Assembly: GCA_026225945.1 (NCBI GenBank)
Contig: JAMJFZ010001815.1
Span: forward strand, 1,981,501-2,045,500
DNA length: 64,000 nt
Direction of reading: 5' to 3'
Origin: Cricetomys ansorgei
Taxonomy: Eukaryota; Chordata; Mammalia; Rodentia; Nesomyidae
Shown here: positions 1 through 10,934 of the stretch, piece by piece
How the letters are laid out: every line of letters starts with the position of its first letter
Position numbering within the stretch: position 1 is the stretch's first letter
The notes under the pieces: generated by a model
Told to the model about the DNA's origin: nothing
The model's database searches: none
What the model saw: only the letters and a program-made list of their open reading frames with translations
Program-made: the position numbers and the translations under genes

Positions 1-1811
1 CACTTCCCATATCAACAATATACATTTACTTCTGTACGCCCTACAGAAGAGCAAAAAAAAAAAATTCTAATGAGAGTGGGATACTAACACACAGGTGTAT
101 TGTGTGAATATTTTGCTTTAACATTCTGTGCATATTTGGGACAGTTACATAAAATAAATGCTTATCATCCATCTTCACAGATCCTGCTTCTAACGATCCA
201 ACAACAAATGTTGAAAAAGCTTAAAATTGGAAAATTCCAGAACATTCCAGAAAATAAAACTTGAACTTTCTCTGTTTTAAGCTCTAACTCTGCTGAATCC
301 AAATGGATGAAGTAGCACAAAGGCAACCTAGGGTGCCTTTTGTCTTATCACAGAATTCGGGCTCCAGTTAAGCACTGTTTGCCTTGTGATTCATTTGTCC
401 TCTGTGTAATTAAGCCTTTAGTGTAGAATCTATGCTAATCACACAAAGACTTTGTTTCTTGTCATTTTCCCACAAATAATACAGCAGAATATCTATTTGT
501 ATCACATTTATATTATACTAGATATTATAAAGGCGACTGGATGATGTACACAGGATCTACATAAATGCTAAGGGACTTGAACAGCCATGGATTTTAGTAT
601 GTAGGGGAAATGGTTGGGACCATCCTTCACCAAGGGTGACTTGATTCGTCTCTGTGTTATTTTGTCCTGCTTCTTTTTATTATGTTTTCCTTTCATTTTT
701 ATATTTTTATTTATATTCATATTATTTTTTCTTATTATTATATTCCTACCAAGAATATAAAGCTGTTTTTTTTTTCAAAATGAAGGTTATAGAAAATTAT
801 AAGCCAGCAAGAAAAAAAAAGTAGCAAAATAAGAACCAAAGCTATGTCAACCACCGTCAGAGTAACAACCTCATCTGTTCTTCAAGACCTATTTAAATCT
901 GATATCTCCAAGATTTTCCGAGGCCCTGACCCCTCTCACCTCCCAGCTCAAGTCTTCGGATGCTGACACCAGCCTCTGTCTTCCCTCAGGATCTGGCCTA
1001 CTCTCTTAAAGCACAGCGCAAGAGCTATGTGATGCACCTAAGTGCCCCCAATGGCTTCTAAAGCCCAGTAAGAGAAAGAATGTGTTTCATTCGTTCCTAC
1101 ACTATCCAGTCATGCCCTCATCCTCATCCCAGCCCCCATGGTGTTCTGATGGATAATCACAAGTGACATCATATGCTAGACATATTTATGCATTAAAGTA
1201 GATGTCTTATTGGCAAGTATATATTTTATATTAAAACCACAAACTATAAACCAGTAATACCCATTAAACTCGAAACAATGTAGTCAGTCACGCCTGCATT
1301 AATACATCCCTGTTCAATGTTTGTTCAGATGTTCGTCCTATTATGGAAACTTAATTTATTGAAAGGATACTTGTTGCGTTTTCCCCCCTTTACAAATAGC
1401 CTTGAGACAAGAGACTAAACCAAAGCAATTTATCACCTTGCCAGGCTGAGCAAACATTACATATGGCACAGTGAAAAAACACTAATTAGACCTAATTGAG
1501 AGAAATTAACACTAAACCTAAATTATCAAGTATTTTAAGAGAGAGTCTTATGGCTTTAAATACAGAAGAAATCTTTCAGACTAACTAACTCCGGATAACA
1601 TGCTGCCAAATGCCAGCCCTACTGGGTCTGTTTAGCAAATAAACATGATTATAGTCTACTGAGAAGATTATTTATTTTTGTTCAAATTAAAACTGTTAAA
1701 ATGCATGATGTTCTCCAATTCCTGGCTCCCAAAGTTGTGCCTGAGAAGATTTGCTGTTCTGTCCTTTCCAGGCTCCATCACCAGGTTAAACCCCTCTCTG
1801 CATCTGATATT
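1..1811. other. Stretch with no recognised gene or repeat
   Basis: AT-rich sequence with short homopolymer runs (for example around 660-780). No coding frame of note, no SINE boxes and no LTR ends were seen. Probably old unique intergenic or intronic DNA. Confidence 0.5.
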
Positions 1812-1819
1812 GTCTACAC

Positions 1820-2005
1820 CAGAGTTTCGCAACCTTCCTAATGCTACAACATTACAACGCTTTGATACAGTTCATGTTGTGGTGACCCACAATCATAAAA
1901 TCATTTTTGTGGCTACTTCGTAACTGTAATATTGCTACTGCTATGAATTGCAATGATATGCAGACGGTCTTGGGTCATTTGAACTCCACAGGCTGAAACC
2001 TACTG
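1820..2005 (+). mobile_element. URR1-like hAT (Charlie) non-autonomous DNA transposon
   Basis: A short non-autonomous transposon, with no coding capacity, moved by a hAT transposase in trans. It starts CAGAGTTTCGCAACC and ends GGCTGAAACCTACTG, decayed forms of the inverted termini seen intact in the copy at 22582-22805. The interior shares the block around CATGTTGTGGTGACCC with that copy. The 8-bp flanks GTCTACAC (1812-1819) and GTCTGTAT (2006-2013) differ by three transitions and may be a decayed target duplication. Strand is given relative to the 22582 copy. The family name is from memory of rodent repeats. Confidence 0.75.
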
Positions 2006-2093
2006 GTCTGTATCAAGGTCCCTGCCTACATCTCATCAGAAACATCTTTTATTCTTTAATGTTTATTTGTTTATCATTGACTGATTGGTTGAT

Positions 2094-2118
2094 TGTGTGT
2101 GTGTGTGTGTGTGTGTGT
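2094..2118. repeat. (TG)n microsatellite
   Basis: About 12 uninterrupted TG units, directly next to the tail side of the minus-strand SINE at 2119-2258, so it probably grew from that SINE's tail. Confidence 0.95.
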
Positions 2119-2258
2119 ACCTTCACATGTGTGAAGTTCAGAAGGCAACTTGTGGTAGTTGGTTCTCTCCTTCCACTATGTAACCTCTGGGACTTGAACT
2201 CAGGTTGTTAGGCTTGATAGTGAGTGTCTTTACTTCTTAAGCCATCTTGATGGCCATC
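2119..2258 (-). mobile_element. B3/B2-type SINE fragment (minus strand)
   Basis: The reverse complement carries rodent B2/B3 landmarks: a region around GACTTGAACTCAGG (B-box side, read on plus) and AAGCCATCTTGATGGCC at the 5' end (complement of the 'ggc...gatggctt' head). It is tRNA-derived, non-coding, and mobilised by L1 machinery. It is diverged, so the subfamily is uncertain. Confidence 0.7.
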
Positions 2259-2289
2259 AGTCATAGGTGCTACTGACTGCAAATTAGAC

Positions 2290-4349
2290 ATCTCTAGCCA
2301 TTCTAAACTCTTGGAAACTAAGACCTTCAGAGTGGCTGGTTGTCCTTTGACCTCTGTCCCTTTTAATAGTGACAGCTATTTATACCACCCCTCAATGTGA
2401 CTAGTTATATTGTAGTTACAGTACCTCCTGTAATGAAGGATTACGTACATCTGGTCTGACAAGTAAGTATAGGTGAATATTTGATAGGGAAGGGAGCCAA
2501 GGCTCTGGGAATTTCATGCCTTGCCAGTTCACTTAGTAATCAGCAGAGTCAACCTACAATTACAGGTCTATCTCACCCCAAATCTCTCTTCAACCTCTGG
2601 GTAGTTCCCTCTTCCCTGGAAGGTACCAGCTCTTTCTATGTCCTTCACCTTCTTAAGTCCTTCCAGAACTTTACCAGGTAAAGTCAGACACTCTGTCCTC
2701 TGTTCTCCCCATAACTGTAAAGACCATTTGTTCTTCTGTAATGTAATAGCACATCTGAACAAAAGTAAGTCAGAGAAAATAAGCATCCACTCTGTAGACT
2801 CTGTTCACTAGCCTGTTCTTGCCTTGAGTGAAATCATGAAGTTGCTGCAACAGGTGAGCTTTGCTTGTCTAAAACCAGCATGCTTTCCTTAGCATGAGAT
2901 ATGAAAGAAAAATTGAAATCAAGATATGCTACTTACCTTTTCAGAGAAAGAGGATGCCCTAGCATACAGAGCAGTTAGCATCTAAGTGAATGTGTATTAG
3001 CAACTATCAGTGGTACTGCTGGCTTGGAGTTACTTAGGATGTAACTAGTGAATACATGCTCCAGTGATGATGATGGTAATGATAATGCACCTGACTTCGC
3101 TTTTTTGGCCAAGAGTTCTATAAATGGCAGCCACATTACAGACCACACCTTTGGCCTTTGGTAGGTGACTCCCAGTGCTCTGATTCATATGCAGGAGGAA
3201 TGGCATCCTGATTAGGGGAAGCTTTTCTGCCTGCCAGCCCATTTGTTATCACCACGGGCATCCTGACATTTAGCTCATAAAGCAACAAAAAGATCTACTC
3301 AGCTGCTTGAAATCAGGAGTGTTCTCTGCAATAACTCCACTCCCAACTTTGTGAGAACGTAACAAAAATAAAGTTCGTATCTTTCTGTTCCCAGACCACA
3401 GGTTTCTCAAGGACGAGGTCATATTTTTATTCTTTCAGAGTCCCCAGTGTCTGTGAAGTAATGAATCCTGAGCACTGTTTCTGCATCAGCAAGTGACTTG
3501 GAGGGTGAACATTTTGCAGGATGTTGAAGACGGGCTGATGCCCATGCATCTGTGGGTCAGCCAGCTGCTTGCTCAAAGCTGAGATGTCCTGTTCATTTTA
3601 TTTCCCAGAACTATTTTAAAGGTAGGGATGAGACTGACTCAAAAGTTTATGTCATAATTTCTGGATCAGCATCTATTCAGAGAGTCCTTCCATTTTCACC
3701 AAATGAAGGTGATCTTTGGAAATAGGTACTTCTCAGAGAAAGATTATATTAGAGTCTAAAAATAAACCAGGGCCATATGGGACTCTGGCTGCCACCTAGA
3801 CTAAGCAAGCACATTTTCCAGCTGACATGAATGACAGATCAAAGACAGAATGATTCGAAGAGACCCCCTGCCTCAGGTGGAGGCAGACATGGGAATGTGA
3901 GTGCTGGTCTCTAAAGTTAGCTTGACTGGATTGAAAGCTGTCTAGGACTATAAAGCACATTTCGGAATTTGTCAATATAGGCATTTCCAGAGAGGACTGA
4001 CATACAGGACAGCCACTGATGGGAAAAGACACCATGGATGCCGGAGACACCATTCTGTAAGCTGGGGTCCTGATAGAAAAGTTGGAAAAGGGGAAGCCAA
4101 AAGTGTTGTATGCAAGCTCTTTTTGTTCCTTAGCAAGTGTGTCTATTTCTGTGGCCATTCTCTCTGGACATCAGAGTCCAGCTTTGTCAGCCCTTTAATG
4201 TGAACTCAAAACCAGTAACTCTCTATAGATTCCTAGCCTTTGGTGTCAGGCTGGTACTGTGGAAGCAACCATCTTCTAGATTTGCTACCTCTCCCCGTTG
4301 CAGACAGCTATTATTGAACTGTCTAGCTTTCTATTTAATAAACCAGTCT
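2290..4349. other. Stretch with no recognised gene or repeat
   Basis: About 2 kb of ordinary-composition sequence. The longest open frame is 120 codons on minus (3796-4158), with no recognisable motif; I treat it as chance. Confidence 0.45.
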
Positions 4350-4685
4350 GTCTGTGTTTGCTTTCTATTGCTGTGCTAAGCTCTGTGACCAAAAGAAACT
4401 TGTTTGACTTATTCATCCTAATCACAGTCCTTCATAAAGGGAAGTCAGGGCAGGAAGGGAATCAGGAACAAAAGCAGAAGAATGAGTTTACTGGCTTTCT
4501 CCCTAAACTTTCTCAGTTTACTTTCTCATATACCCCAATGGGGATGGGCCATGCATTAACCATTAATCAAGAAAATGTTCTTATAGACCTCCTACAGGTG
4601 ATAGAAGCATAGTCTTAATTGACTTTCCCTCTTCTCAGATGACCCTAACTTGTATCAAGTAGATAAAAATCTAGCCAGAACATGA
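4350..4685 (-). mobile_element. MaLR-type (MT/ORR1-like) rodent LTR, minus strand
   Basis: Read on minus this matches the common rodent LTR-like repeat that begins near 'gctagttttatgtcaacttg' and ends near 'tttggtcatggtgttt...cagcaatagaaa'. Landmarks on plus are TTTCTATTGCTGTG (about 4360) and ATCTAGCCAGAACATG (about 4669-4684). ERVL-MaLR LTRs are non-coding promoter/polyA units. The superfamily assignment is from memory of the consensus and the exact subfamily is not claimed. Confidence 0.65.
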
Positions 4686-5207
4686 TCCAACCAATAAATT
4701 ATATTGATCCTGTGCCTCTAAATGTTCATAACAGATACAGGGGCGAAATAGTCATTGGAGATCGCAAGTAGGTATAGATCCATTGGCAAAATGTAACAAA
4801 GCACAAGAAGCCTGCTTTTCTTTTCCCAGCCACCCAGGCTGGCTCCAGATTGACTCGAAGATCTATAGTCCAGCCTCCCACACTATCTGTTTTCTCAGTC
4901 CACAGTAACTTTCACATATTCCAGAAGCCCACCATCTCCAGGGTCTGCGATTCAGCCCAGCTCCAGCATGCACTGGAAAGCTGGGATGGAAGAGAGGGAA
5001 AAAGGAGTGTGGGGAATAAAATGGGAAACTGCATCTTCTTCTTCTTTGCTCTCACACCTCTCAGCTAGACTCAATCCTTTGTCTTCAAGACTTAAGCTAA
5101 AGGGACATCGAAGCAACATTCTGACATTCTTACATGTGTTTCTAGTGCCTAGCAATGACCAAGAAAGGTGTTAGGTAGCAGTGCTGATTCCTGCGTTTCA
5201 AGTATAA

Positions 5208-5305
5208 GTGTGCCTGGTTTGGCGGCATAAGCCTATACTTCTAGAAATACTCAGGAAGTTAATGCTACAAAGTAGGAGAATCATGAGTTCAATCAAAAGC
5301 ATACA
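5208..5305 (+). mobile_element. B1/B4-type SINE fragment
   Basis: Weak but ordered match to the 7SL-derived B1 half: 'gcctggtttggcggcataagcc' resembles the B1 head, followed by a degraded 'actcaggaagttaa...gtaggagaatcatgagttc' segment. Heavily diverged and truncated before the tail. Confidence 0.5.
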
Positions 5306-5478
5306 AATAAAGCCATAAAGTGGCATTTATATTAAAATGTAAGGAAAAGACAGAGCACTTGGTGTCTCTGATTCCCTTGACACATTTTGTGTTTCTCAGT
5401 TAAGGCATATTGGGCCCTCCACAATTAATTTCCTTGAAACTGTAAGGCCTTCAGGTGCTCTACGCCTTCAAGGAATCA

Positions 5479-5823
5479 CTTGCGTGTTACTCACCACCAC
5501 TGTGGTGGCTCAACAAGGAGGACAAGGGGGCATGTTCGTAGGTGCAGTCCTGCCAGACCTCAGCAGAGGGAACCACTATCATGGCAAGTGCCATACTGGA
5601 CAGTGGAACCCTGAGCATCTGAGCTCAGGTGTCTTTATTGATCCAGAACTCCTCAGGTGTTCTACTGATAGAACGTGCAGCTTATGATTAATCAAACATC
5701 TCCCACATAAATCCAGCACCTGCAGACAATATAAAACACCAAGACTTAGGTAGCCTCTCGCCCAACAGTGCACAAAACAATTATTTTAAACACGACTAAA
5801 AATAAACTTCCACAACACTTGTG
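5479..5823 (-). mobile_element. Solo ERV LTR, family A, with target duplication
   Basis: A complete LTR occupies 5485-5817 on minus. Its ends (plus view) are TGTTAC... and ...CCACAACA, the complement of the TGTTGTGG/…ACA ends of the other family A copies. It is flanked by CTTGCG (5479-5484) and CTTGTG (5818-5823), a 6-bp target duplication with one C-to-T change at a CpG. Six-base duplications are typical of class II (ERVK-like) integrases. A solo LTR forms when two proviral LTRs recombine and delete the coding interior. It contains the family's conserved AATAAAGACACC-type motif. The family name is unknown to me. Confidence 0.85.
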
Positions 5824-6089
5824 AGGTTGGGTTATTGTGAATCTAGGTAATCCGCTCACTGTGAAACACTTTCCCCGAGTCTCTTTCCTCATCCAGAATG
5901 AGCTGAGTATTGCAACACGTGGATCATGAAGGGTAATGTGCCAGAGCTGTGATGGGCTAGCTTTTCTCCTAGACACATTTCTCATCTCCCCAAATGTGAA
6001 TATTCTATGTTAAGGACTAGATATGGTTTACAGTCTACTTGGTGTTACCTATCCTTAAAAACAGGTCCAGAACTGCCAAGGAAAGGGAG

Positions 6090-6240
6090 ACAATCTTGTA
6101 GTCAAACTGATCTGGACCAGAATCCTGATGCTGCAGCTATTGGCAATAAGAATTACTTCTCAGAACACCTGTCTCTTCAACTGTGAAAGCAAAAGCCCTT
6201 ATGTTTCCCTCCAGTATGGCTGTGAGAAGGAAGTAGCGAG
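6090..6240 (+). mobile_element. MIR-like ancient SINE
   Basis: Order and spacing resemble MIR: an 'aatcctgatgctgcagctat' segment, then a core with '...acttctcagaacacctgtctcttcaactgtgaaa', matching the MIR 'ttacttaacctctctgagcctcagtttcctcatctgtaaaa' core. Diverged as expected for a pre-rodent element. Confidence 0.5.
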
Positions 6241-6425
6241 CAGATGGCTCATTCCCATTCAGTTCCTCCCGTGCATCAGGAGCTGAACAAACACTAGTGG
6301 GTTTCTTCACAAACCTCTACACCCCTCCAGTACACCGTAAGCATTACGAAAAAGAAGGGATAGGACAGGTTTTCCTAAAGCACCTCAGAAAAAAACACAT
6401 AACTTCTGTGTGCATGTTGTGGGGA

Positions 6426-6695
6426 GAGCATCTGCGCTCAGGTGTTTTTATTGATTCAGAACTCCTTAGGTGTTCTACTGATAGCACATGCAGATCATTA
6501 GCAATCAATATCTCCCACATGAATCAAACACCTGCAAATAATACAGAACAGCAAGACCTAAGCTAGCCCCTCACCCAACAGTGCATAAAATACTCTATAC
6601 AAAACTAGACTTCCACAACAGAAGATTCTTAAAGCAGGAGGAATGTGTTTTATATTATGAAATATCCATGAGTCCATGGAGGTCAGAGTAGATGT
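6426..6695 (-). repeat. Left arm of a 270-bp inverted duplication (truncated family A LTR plus flank)
   Basis: The sequence from 6426 to 6695 is the reverse complement of 8757-9025 with one mismatch found by base-by-base reading (AATCAAACA here versus AATCTAACA in the complement of the right arm), apart from drift at the outermost few bases. 6426-6620 is a family A LTR lacking its 3' end; 6621-6695 copies the non-LTR flank of the 8831 LTR, including its target-site bases. Because unique flank is copied, this is a DNA duplication, not a second retroviral insertion. The right arm is the likely donor since it has a full LTR with both target duplications. Confidence 0.95.
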
Positions 6696-7224
6696 AGGGG
6701 AAGGAGAGGGATACGCATTCCTTCTCTTTTTAGTAGGCATGAGCAAGGACCTGTTAGGGAAAGAGAAGACCATGTTCAGAAATTATCGTTTAAACTCAAT
6801 TTAAAATGTTCTTGAGCAAGTAAGAGCAGAAACTCTGTATAGCGGATCACAAAGAGGAGCAAGAAAATATTGATAGTCTTTAAAATGTGGCTATATCCCA
6901 AAGAAATGTGCTGAGTCAAAGAAGCCAGTCTCAAAATGATAAGCCACGGTAGCTCAGAAGAGGTTGCCCTTTGGCCGAAGATGGAAGTGGGCACAGTTTT
7001 GGACATCAAGCAGCACAGAGGAATTTGGTTGGTTGAAAAATTCTAATAATGATTATAAAAAAAAAAAAACTCCACCTGTTAAAATTCAAAGAGCAGCATG
7101 CTCACAAGAGCAAATGTTACAATATAAAATTATCTTTAAAATAGGAAGGCAAGAGCCCTGAAGAGAAGAGATCCAGGAACAAATGTAGAAAAATGAGCAA
7201 GAGGAAAGGTAAGTAAAACATATT
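6696..7224. other. Unassigned sequence between inverted arm and L1
   Basis: No recognised repeat or gene. It contains an A-rich run near 7058-7070. It forms part of the roughly 2.06-kb spacer between the inverted arms. Confidence 0.45.
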
Positions 7225-8120
7225 TTTAATTGTTATATGCTAATTGCGCACAGTTCAGGGATACAACATAATGTTCCAATATACGTGTATATTTTATATA
7301 TCCTGGCAATGAGCGTATATTGGTATGAATATTTATCATTCCGAATCTTACTATTTCTTTAATTTTTGAGAGTATAATATGTACCTCATGCTCCCCTCCC
7401 TTCCTATTCAGCCTCCTTTATCCTGTTTTATGCGTCTTTTGTGATGAAATATTGCAAATCCTTTCTTCTAGCAATTTCTAAATGTACAACTGCCGTCATT
7501 GACTACAGTTAACGCTACCATGCTGCAGGACATCCGATCTTACTCCTCTTCAGTGCAACTGTGTACTTGTTGACGAACTCTTTCCACCCCTGCTTCCACC
7601 CTGCTTTTCTCGACCTCTAGAAGCTATTATTCTACTCTCTAACTGAGATCAGCTTTCTATATTCCACATGTGAGTGAGGTCGTGGGGTATTGCCTTTTTG
7701 TTCCTGATATACTTATTCAATGTGACGTACTCTAGATTCATTCTCTCTTTAGTAACAGTATTCTATCTCTTTATGGTAGAATAATTCTCTACTGTGTATC
7801 CACTCGTCAGTTGATAGACACCTGGGTTGACTCCATAGCTTGGCTATCGAGAATTGAAATAACTACGTGGCAGTTGTACTTCTAACTGAAGAATCTTCAT
7901 AGCAGATATGGTCTGTAACGAATGTACTCATTCCCACCCATATCTAGAGTATGCATCCTTCCCTTTTCTCTGCATCCTTACCAACATTTATTATCTTCTA
8001 TCTTTTTAATTACAGTCATCCTAGCTGTATAGAGGCGATAGCTCATTATAATTTTGACTGGCACTTTCTTGATCAATTATTTGAAATATTTTATCATGTA
8101 GGAGATTGGTTGCAGTGGAC
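7225..8120 (-). mobile_element. Ancient L1 (L1MA-like) 3' half, minus strand
   Basis: Read on plus it follows the reverse complement of mammalian L1M from the 3' UTR into ORF2: 'cagttcagggatacaacataatgttcc', then 'cattctactctctaactgagatcag', 'tccacatgtgagtgaggtc', 'tctactgtgtatccactcgtcagttgatagacacctggg' and 'cattcccacccatatctagagta'. These correspond in order to the C-terminal ORF2 region and 3' UTR. ORF2 encodes endonuclease/reverse transcriptase, but here it is broken by many substitutions and gaps and is not translatable. The 74-codon plus-strand frame at 7951-8175 is antisense noise. Confidence 0.85.
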
Positions 8121-8224
8121 CTTGCATTACACTGGCATTGGGGACTTCATTAATTTAAGATGTTGCCACAAATGAACCTAACTCCTGGCATAGAACAAGA
8201 AGCCTGAACTTGATGGGCTAATTA

Positions 8225-8335
8225 ACATACCAGTAATTAATAAGTAAGGAACATCGGGTAATTAATTGATAGGACTAGAATCCTAACCTATGTCTGTGGC
8301 TCTCTAAAGCTTTTAGTAAAACCTACTAAAGAGAG
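8225..8335 (+). mobile_element. Possible MIR 3' fragment
   Basis: 'aggactagaatcctaaccta' followed by 'tgtctgtggctctctaaagc' resembles the MIR 3' half (around 'aggattcgaacccaggtctgtctgactccaaagcc'). Weak similarity; could be coincidence. Confidence 0.35.
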
Positions 8336-8598
8336 GAGCACATTTCCATGGCATCACAGGCAGAACAGACAAGACAGAAATGGCTTGAGGTTACAGTTTT
8401 CTTGAGTGTTTAGTATTTATAGCTACACTTAAGTATAATGACATCTTGTCATAAATACTATTGATGTTTGTATTAGATACATATTTTGTCTCATCACTGT
8501 AAACAAACCTGACAAGAAGAATGAAGGGAAGAAGTGACTTATTTAGGTTCATGGCCCAAGGTACAGTCCATCACAGAGAAGAAAGTGCGCGAAAAGAG

Positions 8599-8695
8599 AG
8601 GTCTGAACACTGAGCCTAAGTTCAAGGCCTAACCCCTATGACATATTTCCTCTAACTAGCCCCTCACCCCCATGTGCCTCTAAAACAGTGTAATT
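8599..8695. repeat. Copy 1 of a ~97-bp rodent repeat segment
   Basis: From AGGTCTGAACACTGAGCC to ACAGTGTAATT, about 85% identical by eye to 9417-9512 in direct orientation. It belongs to the unclassified dispersed repeat that also makes up 9155-10598. The two segments now flank the family A solo LTR. Confidence 0.8.
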
Positions 8696-8756
8696 ATCGA
8701 GTATAAAATGTTCAAATCTATAGACCTATGGTAAACATTCTCTATTCACAACACAA

Positions 8757-9025
8757 CGTCTACTCTGACCTCCATGGACTCATGGATATTTCATAATATA
8801 AAACACATTCCTCCTGCTTTAAGAATCTTCTGTTGTGGAAGTCTAGTTTTGTATAGAGTATTTTATGCACTGTTGGGTGAGGGGCTAGCTTAGGTCTTGC
8901 TGTTCTGTATTATTTGCAGGTGTTAGATTCATGTGGGAGATATTGATTGCTAATGATCTGCATGTGCTATCAGTAGAACACCTAAGGAGTTCTGAATCAA
9001 TAAAAACACCTGAGCGCAGATGCTC
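8757..9025 (+). repeat. Right arm of the 270-bp inverted duplication
   Basis: Inverse copy of 6426-6695. It includes about 74 bp of flank (8757-8830) and the first 195 bp of the family A LTR. See the left-arm entry for the mismatch and direction of copying. Confidence 0.95.
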
Positions 9026-9160
9026 AGGGTCCCACTGTCCAGTTAGGTGCCGGCCAGGATGGTGGTTTCCTCTGTTGAGGTCTGGCAGAGTTCACGTGTA
9101 TAAAAATGCCTCATTGTCTTGTTTGGTGAGCTGCCACAGCAGCATACTACAACAATCTTC
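8825..9160 (+). mobile_element. Solo ERV LTR, family A, with perfect target duplication
   Basis: The LTR spans 8831-9154 (324 bp), begins TGTTGTGGAAG and ends TACTACAACA, giving TGTTGT...ACAACA inverted ends. The flanks ATCTTC (8825-8830) and ATCTTC (9155-9160) are an exact 6-bp target duplication, as expected for an ERVK-like integrase. Inside are AATAAA at 8999-9004 and TATAAAAA at 9099-9106. No coding sequence. The perfect duplication makes this a reliable reference for family A boundaries. Confidence 0.92.
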
Positions 9161-10598
9161 ATAGGGTGGATACAGTTCTAACAATTTCAAAAGGCCGAAG
9201 TTCCTCTGAGACTCATAGCAATCATTTAATTCTGAGTCCCTGTCCAATAAAGAAACAATTAACATAATTCCAACATACACAGGGTAAACATACCCATTAC
9301 AAAAGAGAGGGTTTGGGGAGAATTGGACCAATACCCAGCAAACATCAAACTCTTCAGCTCCATGCCCAGTATCTGAGACTCATCATGGCATCATGTGGGT
9401 TCTGAATGGCTTACAAAGGTCTGAAAACTGAGCCCAAGTTTAAGACCTAACTCCTATGACACATTTCCTCTAACTAGACTCCCACCCCTGTGCACCTCTA
9501 AAACAGTGCAATCTGTGGTGTGAAATGCACATGGCTTCTCTTTTGGGCTGGCTCTGCTGAGAACCTTCTAGAGATACAGCCTCTCCCTCTCAGACCACAG
9601 CTGCATCAACTTCTCTGTGGTTTTATGGCTAAACTGTGGAGATGCTTCCATAGGCAATTTCTTCCAGAAAAGTTTCAGAAGGTTCTGTCTTTTCAAACCT
9701 TCTCCTTTCAAATTAGTTTTATACCCTGTAGCCCCTATTGGATGGAGCCTTACCTTCAAAGTACCTTGTCTATGCTGGGCATTGGTGGTGTACGCCTTTA
9801 ATCCTGGCACTCAGGAGGCAGAGGCAGGCAAATCTCTGTGTTCAAGGCCAGCCCAGGCTACAAAGTGAGTTCCAGGACAGCCAGAGCTACAACAAAGAAA
9901 TCCTATCTCGGAAAACTGAAACCAAACAAACCGAAAACCAAAAACTAAAAATAAAGGACTTGGTCTATTTTTCCAATGCAGTCTGAGGTTTCTCCTCAAT
10001 GGACGGTCCTCCAAATTAGTCATTTATCAACTCTGTCCTGTCCTCTTGTTTAACTGTCCTTGACACATGTCCCATGTTTCTGGTATCTCCCACCTATTGA
10101 AGGCTCCACGGAAACTTAGCCTTCGGTTTCACAACTTTAAGCATCATCTTTTTGAGGACTTCTTGCAGATAATCTGGTCCTGTTATAACTTGTCTGCTGG
10201 TTTTTCTGGAATCTTGCTGCAGGCCTCCATGATTCCTCATTCTGATATCGTTGCATAACTAAAAAGCTAATACCACAGGATGTTTCCGAATTCCGCCTTC
10301 TAGGGATACAGCCTCACCCTCCCAGACCACAGCAGCATCAACCTCTCTGTGATTTTATGGCTAAAGCTGTGGAAATGCTTCCAAGGGCAATTTCTCCAAA
10401 AAAGGATCCAGAAGGTTCTGTCTTTTCAAACCTTCTCCTTTCAAATGAATTCTTTTATACACTGGAGCCCCATTGGATGGAACCTTACCTTCAAAGTACC
10501 ATGTCTATTTTTCCAAAGCAGTCTGAGGTTTCTCCTTAACTAACTATCCTTTAAATGACAACCATTTTATCAGTTCTGTCCTGTCCTCTGGTTTAACT
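9155..10598 (-). repeat. Unclassified rodent dispersed repeat block with internal duplication
   Basis: A mosaic that resembles a common rodent interspersed repeat when read on minus; I cannot name it. It has an internal direct duplication: unit 1 at 9564-10056 and unit 2 at 10296-10598, both starting CCTTCTAG(A/G)GATACAGCC and ending near GTTTAACTG. Without the B1 in unit 1 the two are about 300 bp each and roughly 85-90% identical by eye. 9417-9512 matches 8599-8695. The short plus- and minus-strand open frames here are shared between units but look non-coding. Confidence 0.75.
9772..9957 (+). mobile_element. B1 SINE inserted in duplicated unit 1
   Basis: Clear B1 (7SL-derived, about 140 bp plus A-rich tail): GCTGGGCATTGGTGGTG head, 'gcctttaatcctggcactc', 'aggcagaggcagg' and 'gttccaggacagccagagc'. 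It is flanked by ACCTTGTCT (9763-9771) and ACTTGGTCT (9958-9966), a 9-bp target duplication with two differences. Unit 2 at 10296-10598 has the empty site, so the B1 arrived after the duplication. Confidence 0.95.
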
Positions 10599-10934
10599 GG
10601 GTTCAAGCTCCTTTCCTTAAGAAATACAATGTACACATCTTCCTGCTCCACTTTCTGCTCTTTCCCGTTCTTTTACTGCAGATTATTGCAAGCAGAGCAG
10701 GAAATAACCATACCACAGTGAAGATGGGAGACAGTCTTGAAATTTTCTCCACCAAATAATTTGTTCTATTACATTGGAATTGAGCCTTATTCAGATTTTC
10801 AAGACACAGGGTGAATCACAGCCAAACCACCCCAGAATACAAAGTGTATGGCCTCCAGCCCACTTCTAACTCCTTTATTATTCCTAAAACCACATGACCA
10901 CGTTCTTGTCACATTTCTCTTATCAATGACCCCA

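Noticed and set aside
6426..6620. Independent family A LTR insertion
   Set aside because: The adjacent 75 bp also match the flank of the 8831 LTR, so it is a duplicated segment rather than a separate integration.
7951..8175. 74-codon plus frame
   Set aside because: Antisense of an ancient L1 ORF2 fragment.
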